A stretch of 64,000 nt of DNA, from the NCBI GenBank assembly GCA_000435835.1, contig FR883402.1, positions 82,391 through 146,390 of the forward strand, read 5' to 3'. The position numbers and the translations under genes were made by a program. Shown here piece by piece: positions 36,926-44,522 of the stretch. The stretch's first letter is position 1, and every line of letters starts with the position of its first letter. The notes under the pieces were generated by a model, which saw only the letters and a program-made list of their open reading frames with translations, did not search any database and was not told the origin of the DNA. Source of the DNA: Clostridium sp. CAG:221. GTDB taxonomy: Bacteria; Bacillota; Clostridia; Clostridiales; Clostridiaceae.

Positions 36926-38447
36926 AAAAATATTTAAAGCAACATTTTTAGTGATGGTAATTACCATTGCCAGTAGATTTTTAGGGCTTATAAGAGATTC
37001 GCTAGTAGCTTATTATTTTGGTGCTGGTGCTATAACTGATGCATATAAAGCAGCAGTTATGGTGCCTGAAACATTATTTACCATAATAGGGCTAGGTGTT
37101 TCTACTGTTTTTATTCCTATGCTTAGTAAGATAAGATATAGAGATAGTAAAGAAAAGATGTTTGAGTTTGCCAATAATGTAATTGGACTCTTAATAATTA
37201 TGTCATTATGCATTTTTGTTTTAGGAAATATATTTACCGAAAGTATAGTAAACATAATTGCACCAGGATTTTCAAAGGAAAATATGGAATTAGCAATTAG
37301 CCTTACAAGGATAAGTCTTATAAATCTTCTATTTATGTCTGTTAATGTATGTTTCTTATCTATGCTACAAGTTTGTGAAGATTTTGTAATACCATCTATT
37401 TTAGGGATGTTCTTCAATGCTCCCATAATATTGTATTTAATAATCTTTAAGGATGTAAATATATTAGGTGTTACTATTGCAAATGTTATTGGAAACATAT
37501 TAAGAGTGGTAGTACAAATACCTTCTCTTTATAGACAGGGATATAATATTAAGTTTATATTTAAGCTTAATGATACTGATATTAAGAGGATGTTTGTATT
37601 ATTAGTGCCAGTAATAATTGGTGCTGGTGCAAACTCTATAAACATGGTGGTGGATACTAACATTGGTTCAACTTTAGGTGTTGGAATAATGTCTAATCTT
37701 GAATATGGACAAAAGATTATTTCCTTTATTAATACAGCAATTACAACTTCAATTGTATCTGTAATGTATCCGCTGATGGCTAACAAGTTAAATGAAAAAG
37801 ATAATAAAGGATTCCTACAATATCTAGTTAAAAGCGTTGTTGTTATTGCCTTTATTTTAATGCCAGTTGCAGCAGGAATAATAATCTTAAATAAAGAGGT
37901 AGTTACAATTATTTTTGCAAGAAATCAATTTGATGCTACTGCTGTAAGATTGACATCTTTAGCCATATTAGGATATTCACTTTCAATTCCATTTACAGGA
38001 GTAAGGGATATATTAAATTCATCATTATTTGCTATGGAAAAAACAAAAACTACAGCTTTTAATGGAATAATAGGTGTTGCAATTAATATTCTTTTAAATA
38101 TATTTTTATCAAAAAGGTATGGAATAATAGGCGTTGCATTGGCTTCATCCATTTCATCAGTGGTAATAGCGTTTCTTTTATTTAGGGCAACAGTAAAATA
38201 TACAGGACAAATTGATTTAAAGCTTTTATTAGTAAAGTTAGCTAAAATCACATTAACAACAATTATGATGTTTATAGCTCTTTTAGTATTTAATTACTTA
38301 ACAGGAATTACAGGAGTAATTAAAATAATTGCTGATGCAATAGTTGGAGCAGCATTATATGTAATAATTTCAATTGTGTTAAGGATAGAAGAACTTAATG
38401 AAGTACTAAGTATGTTAAAGAACAAAGTGGCCAAAGGGGAGAGATAA
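36915..38447 (+). CDS. murJ: Lipid II flippase MurJ
   Basis: A 510-residue polytopic protein of the MVF/MATE-like group with about 14 membrane segments. The N-terminal SRFLGLIRDSLVAYYFGAGAITDAYKAA signature is the MurJ/MviN hallmark. It moves lipid II (or related lipid-linked sugars) across the membrane. Its place among TagA-like and glycosyltransferase genes allows an alternative role in flipping another lipid-linked glycan. It starts inside the end of the previous gene (11-base overlap), so the two are translationally linked. Confidence 0.9.
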   Translation: MKSKKIFKATFLVMVITIASRFLGLIRDSLVAYYFGAGAITDAYKAAVMVPETLFTIIGLGVSTVFIPMLSKIRYRDSKEKMFEFANNVIGLLIIMSLCIFVLGNIFTESIVNIIAPGFSKENMELAISLTRISLINLLFMSVNVCFLSMLQVCEDFVIPSILGMFFNAPIILYLIIFKDVNILGVTIANVIGNILRVVVQIPSLYRQGYNIKFIFKLNDTDIKRMFVLLVPVIIGAGANSINMVVDTNIGSTLGVGIMSNLEYGQKIISFINTAITTSIVSVMYPLMANKLNEKDNKGFLQYLVKSVVVIAFILMPVAAGIIILNKEVVTIIFARNQFDATAVRLTSLAILGYSLSIPFTGVRDILNSSLFAMEKTKTTAFNGIIGVAINILLNIFLSKRYGIIGVALASSISSVVIAFLLFRATVKYTGQIDLKLLLVKLAKITLTTIMMFIALLVFNYLTGITGVIKIIADAIVGAALYVIISIVLRIEELNEVLSMLKNKVAKGER

Positions 38448-38450
38448 TAG

Positions 38451-39725
38451 ATGAAAATTTTATTTATAGCTTGTTATTCTCCATTAATAAATAATTCTGC
38501 ATCTATAGAAACACTGCAGTATCTTAATAATTTAGTTAATGAAGGTAACGATATACATTTGCTTACAGTGGATTTTCCCAAGAACTCAATATATTATGAT
38601 GAGTATATTTTAAGTATGCTTAATCCAAAAGTTAAGATACATAAGGTATCTGGTGGAAAGATATTTGAAAAAATAATGCCTAAAAAAAGTAACAATCCAA
38701 TAGGATCTAGCAGTAATACTAGCAAATCATACTTTAAAGGGTTATTAAAGAGAGGTAAAAAGCTTATTGCCATACCGGATATGTATTTAAATTGGGCTAG
38801 AAAGGCATCTAAGATAGGTCTTGAGTTAATGGAAAAGGAAAATTTTGATGTGATTTTTTCAATGCATGAACCACCTTCAAGCCATATATGTGCAATGAAG
38901 ATTAAAGAAAAAAATAAAGATGTACCATGGGTTACATACTGGAGTGACCCTTGGTTAAAGGATTCTACTAGGGAAAATATGGGATATATAAGAAAGAAGA
39001 TAGAAGGTGGATTTGAAAAAAATATTATAAGCCTTGCAGATAGGCATATTTTTGTTACAAAATCAAATCGTGATGATTATATTAATAGTTATAATATTCC
39101 TAAGGAGAATACTTTTATCTTAACAAGAGGATATGATGAAAAGTCATATGAAAGAATCAAAAGCACTATCACTGCAGAAAAGATAGATAAAGATAAAATA
39201 AACTTTATATATGCAGGAGAAATTTTTTCTAAGCTTAGAGATACAAATCCCTTTGTTGAAGCATTAAAGATAATTGAGGAAAATGATAAAGAAAGTTTTA
39301 ATAAACTAAATGTTTTATTTTTTGGTAATATTGATAGTGAAGAAATGAAAAAGAATTTAGCTAGCGTAGCTGTTGTGGATGTTTCACCAAGGATACCTTA
39401 TGACAAAGCAATATCATATATGCTTAATGGCGATGTACTTATGATTTTTGGTAATAAGAACTCTAAGCAAATCCCAGCTAAGATTTATGATTATTTTGGA
39501 GCAGATGGAATAATATTTGTTATTTTAGGTGATGATAAAGATCCAATATTAGATGTGGTAAAAGATAAAGAAAAATGTATTGTTGTAAATAACAAAGCAG
39601 AAGAAATAGTAGCAGGTATATACAAGCTTTTTGCTCATCTGGAGAAGGAGGATAAATTCCCTCCACTTGAAGAATATAAGTGGCAAAATATTTCAGGTAA
39701 ACTTAATGATATATTAAAGGGGTAA
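38451..39725 (+). CDS. Glycosyltransferase-like protein (GT4-type fold)
   Basis: A 424-residue cytoplasmic protein with the two-domain GT-B layout. The N-terminal domain begins MKILFIACYSPLINNSASIETLQYL and includes DVIFSMHEPPSSHICAMKI. The C-terminal half has FIYAGEIFSKLRDTNPFVEAL and an IPAKIYDYFGADGIIF stretch at the place of the nucleotide-sugar motif. The classical EX7E motif is not obvious, so the donor is unclear. It lies 3 bases after murJ and 6 before the next glycosyltransferase, in the envelope glycan operon. Confidence 0.78.
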   Translation: MKILFIACYSPLINNSASIETLQYLNNLVNEGNDIHLLTVDFPKNSIYYDEYILSMLNPKVKIHKVSGGKIFEKIMPKKSNNPIGSSSNTSKSYFKGLLKRGKKLIAIPDMYLNWARKASKIGLELMEKENFDVIFSMHEPPSSHICAMKIKEKNKDVPWVTYWSDPWLKDSTRENMGYIRKKIEGGFEKNIISLADRHIFVTKSNRDDYINSYNIPKENTFILTRGYDEKSYERIKSTITAEKIDKDKINFIYAGEIFSKLRDTNPFVEALKIIEENDKESFNKLNVLFFGNIDSEEMKKNLASVAVVDVSPRIPYDKAISYMLNGDVLMIFGNKNSKQIPAKIYDYFGADGIIFVILGDDKDPILDVVKDKEKCIVVNNKAEEIVAGIYKLFAHLEKEDKFPPLEEYKWQNISGKLNDILKG

Positions 39726-39731
39726 AAGAAT

Positions 39732-40874
39732 ATGCACATTATGTTTATACCATCATGGTATTCCAATGTTAGAAATAAAGTCCATGGAAGCTTTTTTAAA
39801 GAGCAAGCTTCAGAGTTACAAAAAGCAGGTGTCAAAGTAACAGTAGCATACAATGAAGTATGGCCGCTTACGATGATAGGAAAAATCCATGAAGAAAAAG
39901 GTCTTAATTACAATATTGAAGATGGATTAAAGACATATAGATATAAAAACTATAATTATATTCCTAAGAATGCTTTAATGTTTAAAGTGTTTAATAAAAG
40001 GATGGAGAAATTATATAAAGAAATAGTGAAAAAAGAAGGACCTATAGATATAATTCATGCTCAATCTTCTCTATGGGGAGGAATAAGCGCTGCTTATATA
40101 TCAGAAAAATATAATATTCCTCTAGTTATTACAGAACATTCTTCTGTAGAGAGAGGTCCATATGTAAAGAATAGCTATGTACCATTTATTAGAGACTCAT
40201 ATAAGAAAGCTAAAAAGGTCATAACGGTAGGTAATGGCTTAAAGAATGAAATACAAGCTTTAAGTGGAAGAAATGATATAGAAGTCATAGGAAATCTAGT
40301 GGATTTATCGAAATTTACCATTAAAAAGAGAATACAAAATGAAAAGTTTATTTTCTTTTCACTGGCATTTTTAGAAGGTGAAAAAGGATTTGATACATTG
40401 ATCAAAGCTTTTGCAAAGAAGTTTAAAGACAAGGAAGCAATGTTATATATAGGTGGAGACGGTAGTCAAAGAGCTTGGTTAGAAGCTTTGGCTCAAGAAA
40501 ATGGTGTTAAGAAACAAATAATTTTTTTAGGTGCTCTTTCAAGAGATGATGTTGCTAAATGGATGAACAAATGTGATTGTTTTGTTTTACCTTCTAGATA
40601 TGAGACATTTGGGGTAGTATATATTGAAGCTCTTGCCAGTGGAAGACCTGTTATAGGGGCTTTAAATGGTGGAGCAGAAGACATAATAAACAATCTTAAT
40701 GGATATCTTGTTCCAATAGATGATATAGATAAATTGGCTGAAAAAATGTTAGAACTGTATAAAAAGATTGACAGTTATAATGAAGAAGAAATAAGAAGTG
40801 ACTGCTTAAAAAGATTTAGTCCAGAGGTTATAGTAAATAAAATAATTTCTGTTTATAAAGAAGTTTTGAAATAG
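39732..40874 (+). CDS. Glycosyltransferase family 4 protein
   Basis: A 380-residue GT4 enzyme. The N-terminal domain starts MHIMFIPSWYSNVRNKVHGSFFKEQA, with VITEHSSVERGPY near residue 136. The nucleotide-sugar site shows the EX7E pattern in SRYETFGVVYIEALASGRPVIG around residue 290. It uses a sugar nucleotide and retains configuration, by family. It is the last gene in the run of two glycosyltransferases and lies 11 bases before the cyclodeaminase. The acceptor and product are unknown. Confidence 0.88.
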   Translation: MHIMFIPSWYSNVRNKVHGSFFKEQASELQKAGVKVTVAYNEVWPLTMIGKIHEEKGLNYNIEDGLKTYRYKNYNYIPKNALMFKVFNKRMEKLYKEIVKKEGPIDIIHAQSSLWGGISAAYISEKYNIPLVITEHSSVERGPYVKNSYVPFIRDSYKKAKKVITVGNGLKNEIQALSGRNDIEVIGNLVDLSKFTIKKRIQNEKFIFFSLAFLEGEKGFDTLIKAFAKKFKDKEAMLYIGGDGSQRAWLEALAQENGVKKQIIFLGALSRDDVAKWMNKCDCFVLPSRYETFGVVYIEALASGRPVIGALNGGAEDIINNLNGYLVPIDDIDKLAEKMLELYKKIDSYNEEEIRSDCLKRFSPEVIVNKIISVYKEVLK

Positions 40875-40885
40875 GGGGCGTAAAA

Positions 40886-41524
40886 ATGGAATTTAAGGAA
40901 ATGAAGATATTAGAATTTATAGAAGATTTATCAGGTGATAAATCTTCACCAGGTGGTGGAAGTACAGCAGCTTTAGTTTCTGCACTGGCATCTAGTTTAA
41001 ATGATATGGTGTATTCTTTTACTGTTGATAAAAAATCATTTGAAAATCTTACAGAAAAAAATAAAGCAGAAATGCTTAAGTTACAAAGTGATACAAAAGA
41101 ATTCACTAAGAATGCATTGGCTTTCATGGAAAAGGATAGAGCTGATTTTATGGCTGTTATGGAATGCTATAAATTACCTAATAACACAGAGGAAGAAAAA
41201 AAGCTTAGGAAAGAAAAACTTAAATTTGCAACGATAAAAGCAATGAATACTCCACTAGAACTAGCAGAAAAATCATTAGCATATTATGAAAATATAAAAT
41301 TTGCTGTGGCTTTTGGCAATAAAAATCTTAAATCAGATGGAATTGTAGCAGCTATATTGCTTAATAGTGCCATAGAAAGTGCAATTATAAATGTGTTGAT
41401 AAACTATAAATCACTAAAATCATATGAAGAGTTTAAAAATATTCCAGAGAGATGTAATGAAATTTCTTTACAATCAAGAACTTTAAAAGAAGAGATTTGT
41501 AATGAATTTTATAATGAAATATAA
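40886..41524 (+). CDS. fchA: Cyclodeaminase/cyclohydrolase family protein (FchA-like)
   Basis: A 212-residue all-helical protein of the FTCD_C family. DKSSPGGGSTAALVSALASSLNDMV near residue 18 is the signature that binds the folate. Members act as methenyl-THF cyclohydrolase (FchA) or formimino-THF cyclodeaminase. No other folate or histidine-degradation genes are beside it, so the exact reaction is not settled; cyclohydrolase is usual in clostridia. GGGGGCG lies 7 bases before the ATG. Its place at the end of a glycan operon appears to be positional only. Confidence 0.82.
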   Translation: MEFKEMKILEFIEDLSGDKSSPGGGSTAALVSALASSLNDMVYSFTVDKKSFENLTEKNKAEMLKLQSDTKEFTKNALAFMEKDRADFMAVMECYKLPNNTEEEKKLRKEKLKFATIKAMNTPLELAEKSLAYYENIKFAVAFGNKNLKSDGIVAAILLNSAIESAIINVLINYKSLKSYEEFKNIPERCNEISLQSRTLKEEICNEFYNEI

Positions 41525-41560
41525 AACAGAGGATGTTTGTCATCCTCTGTTTTATTTTTT
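41523..41560 (+). terminator. Bidirectional terminator between fchA and pdaA
   Basis: AAAACAGAGGATG (41523-41535) pairs perfectly with CATCCTCTGTTTT (41541-41553) around 5 bases, with T-rich sequence on both sides. Confidence 0.93.
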
Positions 41561-41562
41561 GC

Positions 41563-42366
41563 CTATTTTTCAGGTAAATCATTTAAAGATTTAAATTCAT
41601 ATCCTTCATTTTTAAGTTGAGTTATAACATCTTTTAAAACATTGGTATTTGTTTTAGATACTGCATGAAGAAGCATTATACATCCAGGATGAACACCGGA
41701 GGTAATCTTTTTTATTGCCATTTCTTCGCTTGGTTGATTATCAATAATCCAATCTTTGTAAGCAAAGCTCCAAAAAATTGTCTTATAGCCTAATTCTTTT
41801 GTTTGCTTTAAAGATGCTACTGAATATTTTCCCATTGGTGGACGGAAGAACTTAGGCATTTCCGAATCAGTAACTTCTTTATAGGCATCTTCAACTTCAG
41901 TAAATTCTTTCATGAATTTTTCTTTATCAGTAATTGATGCCATGGAAGGATGATGAGAAGAATGGTTACATACTAGATGTCCTTCTACATTCATTCTTTT
42001 AATTATTTCTGGATTTTGAGTTATATATGGCTTTACTACAAAAAATGCTGCTGGTACATTTTCTTCTTTTAAAATATCTAATATTTTTACGGTGTAGCCA
42101 TTTTCATATCCTTCATCAAAAGTTAAATAGATTATTTTATTTTCTGTATCGCCAACGTAATAAGCATCATAAGTATCTAAAAACTCAGCACTTTCTTTTG
42201 GACATTCAGGAATTTGATCGTTTCCACGATTAACAAAATACCAGTTTAATTCAGAGTTTTCTGGAGCTAATTTATATTTAAAGCTATAACTAGTGGCAGA
42301 AATAAGATTAAATGCCATTAAAATTAGCAGAGAAAAGATAAAAATATTTAGAGTTCTCTTTTTCAA
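41563..42366 (-). CDS. pdaA: Delta-lactam-biosynthetic de-N-acetylase (spore cortex)
   Basis: A 267-residue NodB-type polysaccharide deacetylase with an N-terminal signal or anchor (about residues 5-25). PdaA removes acetyl from MurNAc after peptide release, needed for muramic delta-lactam in spore cortex. Motifs are TFDEGYE (with Glu in the second acidic place, as usual for PdaA), HLVCNHSSHHPSM with the metal His pair, RPPMGKYS, and the C-terminal LLHAVS His. The start is TTG at 42366 with AGGAGG 8 bases before it. It converges with fchA and diverges from the ABC leader. Confidence 0.9.
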   Translation of the reverse strand: MKKRTLNIFIFSLLILMAFNLISATSYSFKYKLAPENSELNWYFVNRGNDQIPECPKESAEFLDTYDAYYVGDTENKIIYLTFDEGYENGYTVKILDILKEENVPAAFFVVKPYITQNPEIIKRMNVEGHLVCNHSSHHPSMASITDKEKFMKEFTEVEDAYKEVTDSEMPKFFRPPMGKYSVASLKQTKELGYKTIFWSFAYKDWIIDNQPSEEMAIKKITSGVHPGCIMLLHAVSKTNTNVLKDVITQLKNEGYEFKSLNDLPEK

Positions 42367-42446
42367 TATTAAAACCTCCTATTAAGTCCTTTAAATTTAT
42401 TTTTAGTAAAAACAGATAATATAAACATGGAAAAATTTAAAAAGTA

Positions 42447-42475
42447 TTGACAATAACTATATTTAGGTATAAAAT
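42447..42475 (+). promoter_or_regulatory. Near-consensus promoter of the ABC exporter leader
   Basis: TTGACA (42447-42452, perfect) and TAAAAT (42470-42475) are 17 bases apart. Transcription would start near 42482, some 300 bases before the first transporter gene, leaving room for the leader peptide and attenuator. Confidence 0.88.
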
Positions 42476-42510
42476 GGTAAAAAAGTAAAAAAATAAAAGA
42501 AGGTAGGAAT

Positions 42511-42564
42511 ATGTTAAAATCAAAATTTAGACTAAGTAGTTTAAGAAAAAAAATAATAAAATGA
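42511..42564 (+). CDS. 17-residue basic leader peptide of the ABC exporter operon
   Basis: ATG at 42511 with GAAGG 7 bases upstream opens a 17-codon frame, MLKSKFRLSSLRKKIIK, ending at TGA 42562-42564. It is preceded by a near-consensus promoter and followed by two terminators. Seven of its 17 residues are Lys or Arg. Short leader peptides that sense stalled ribosomes control several drug-resistance ABC genes (for example bmrB before bmrCD in B. subtilis). The final A of its stop codon is the first base of a segment that can disrupt terminator 1, so the peptide is probably regulatory in cis. It could be a chance frame. Confidence 0.6.
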   Translation: MLKSKFRLSSLRKKIIK

Positions 42565-42710
42565 TAGCCCTATCTCAATTATTTTATATATGATTTGTAT
42601 TATGTAAATTATGAGGCTATGGCTATTTATGCCATAGCCTTTTTATGCTTATATATAATGTTGTAAAAAATAAAAGGCTATGGTCACAATCCATAGCCTT
42701 TTATTTTTTA
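42564..42710 (+). promoter_or_regulatory. Five-segment tandem attenuator before the ABC exporter
   Basis: Five related segments lie in order: 1 ATAGCC (42564-42569), 2 GGCTATGGC (42615-42623), 3 GCCATAGCC (42631-42639), 4 GGCTATGG (42676-42683) and 5 CCATAGCC (42691-42698). Pairing 2-3 and 4-5 makes two terminators, each followed by a T run (42640-42644; 42699-42709). Pairing 1-2 (6 bp) would free segment 3 to pair with 4 (12 bp with flanking T4/A4), leaving both terminators open. Segment 1 begins on the leader stop codon. The pairings are seen in the sequence; the regulation is inferred. Confidence 0.75.
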
Positions 42711-42785
42711 ATATTAGAAGGGAAGATGTAGATGGTATTTGAGAAGAAGGTAGAATGATTAATTAATAATCAAGGGGGTAACAAA

Positions 42786-44522
42786 ATGAAAAAAATAATA
42801 AAATATGTATGCAAACATAGATTTGAATTGTTTAAAGGAACATTATGTATGCTTGCTATTATAGGAGTTGACTTATGCAGTCCATATTTACAAAAAGTAT
42901 TTTTAGACCAAGGAATATTGAATAAGAAATATAATCTTATAGTACCTATTTTAATATGCTTTTTGTTGATTTCTGTATTTAAAGCACTTTTTGGCTATGT
43001 TAAGGAATTTTCATATGATAAAGTTAGTAGTCTTGTACAAGAAGATATAAAAATAGATTTATTCAATCATATCCAAAGTCTTGAATTTAAGTTTTTTGAT
43101 GGTATGAATACTGGAGAACTTATGTCAAGAATCGGAGAAGATGTTGAAAATATATGGGACACAGTTAGCTTTGGACTTCGGTTATTTATAGAAAATATAA
43201 TATATTTTACTTTATCAGCAGGTATCTTATTTATGCTTGATTGGAAACTGACAACTATATGTATTCTAGTAATGTTACCAATTTCATTTATAGGTATAAA
43301 GCTGGAAAAGGAGTTTGGCAAGTGCTATGAAGAAATCAGTGATAAAACAGCTGAAATAAATACCACCGCACAAGAAAATATTGCTGGTGTTAGGTTGGTA
43401 AAGGCTTTTGCTAGAGAAAGGCATGAAGTAAATAAGTTTTTAAAGATGAATCAGGAGTACTATGATTTAAATGTTAAACAGGCAAAAGTTTTAGGAACTT
43501 ATTTTCCACCTATAGATTTCCTTACAAATGTTTCTCAGATGATGATGATAGTTATTGGGGGAATATTTGTGATGAATGGCAGTATGACTCTTGGAACATT
43601 GGTTGCTTTCAGTGGATATATAGGTAATTTGATTTGGCCAATGCGACAGCTTGGAAGTCTTATGGACCTTTTATCAAGAAACTCTGCTTCTGCAAAAAAA
43701 ATCTTTAATATTATAGAGAGACCTTCAAAGGTTGAATCAAAAGAGGATTCTTATAAGGGAGAAGAAGTTAAAGGAGATATAAGTTTTAAAAATGTGTTTT
43801 TTAAATATGATGATAAGATGATTTTAAAGAATATTAATTTGAATATAAAATCTGGTAGTACAGTTGCAATTATGGGACCAACAGGTTCTGGTAAAACTTC
43901 ATTACTTAATTTGATTGGAAGATACTATGATGTAACAAGTGGGCAAGTACTTGTTGATGATATTGATGTTAGAGATTATAATCTTGAATTTCTAAGGAGA
44001 AATATGTCTGTGGTGCCACAAGATACTTTCTTATTTTCTGATAGCATAAAGAATAATATTAAATTTAGTAATGCTAATGCATCTGATGAAGAAGTAAAAA
44101 GAGCTACAAGTATTTCATGTTGTAATGAATTTATAGAAGATTTAGAAAGTGGCTATGATACTGAAATTGGTGAAAGAGGACTTGGACTTTCAGGCGGACA
44201 AAAACAAAGAATTTCCATTGCAAGAGCTCTTTTAAGAAAAGCTCCAATATTGATACTGGATGACTCTACATCTGCTTTAGATATGGAAACAGAGCATAAG
44301 CTTCTTGGTAATTTAAACTGCATGAATAAGAATTGTACTACATTTATAATAGCTCATAGAATTTCAGCAGTAAAAAATGCAGACATGATACTTTATCTTG
44401 AAGATGGTGAAATTAAAGAAAAAGGCACCCATGATGAACTTATTAAGAAAAAAGGTAAATATTACAATATCTATTGTGAACAATTTAAAGATTTTGATAT
44501 GGTGGAAAAAGAGGTGATATAG
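42786..44522 (+). CDS. ABC exporter half-transporter, degenerate-site subunit (heterodimer part 1)
   Basis: A 578-residue type IV (ABCB-like) half-exporter with six membrane helices in residues 15-290 and an ATPase domain after about 330. Walker A is GPTGSGKT (364-371), signature LSGGQ (468-472), and Walker B LILDD, where Asp493 stands in place of the catalytic Glu. That change, with the partner's altered signature, marks the non-catalytic site of heterodimeric exporters such as BmrCD, LmrCD and TM287/288. GGGGG is 8 bases before the ATG. It overlaps the partner gene by one base. Multidrug or antibiotic export is likely by family; the substrate is unknown. Confidence 0.9.
   Translation: MKKIIKYVCKHRFELFKGTLCMLAIIGVDLCSPYLQKVFLDQGILNKKYNLIVPILICFLLISVFKALFGYVKEFSYDKVSSLVQEDIKIDLFNHIQSLEFKFFDGMNTGELMSRIGEDVENIWDTVSFGLRLFIENIIYFTLSAGILFMLDWKLTTICILVMLPISFIGIKLEKEFGKCYEEISDKTAEINTTAQENIAGVRLVKAFARERHEVNKFLKMNQEYYDLNVKQAKVLGTYFPPIDFLTNVSQMMMIVIGGIFVMNGSMTLGTLVAFSGYIGNLIWPMRQLGSLMDLLSRNSASAKKIFNIIERPSKVESKEDSYKGEEVKGDISFKNVFFKYDDKMILKNINLNIKSGSTVAIMGPTGSGKTSLLNLIGRYYDVTSGQVLVDDIDVRDYNLEFLRRNMSVVPQDTFLFSDSIKNNIKFSNANASDEEVKRATSISCCNEFIEDLESGYDTEIGERGLGLSGGQKQRISIARALLRKAPILILDDSTSALDMETEHKLLGNLNCMNKNCTTFIIAHRISAVKNADMILYLEDGEIKEKGTHDELIKKKGKYYNIYCEQFKDFDMVEKEVI

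Noticed and set aside
42733..42759. Second tiny frame MVFEKKVE between the attenuator and the first ABC gene
   Set aside because: Eight codons, weak ribosome binding site, and no structural link to the terminators; probably chance.
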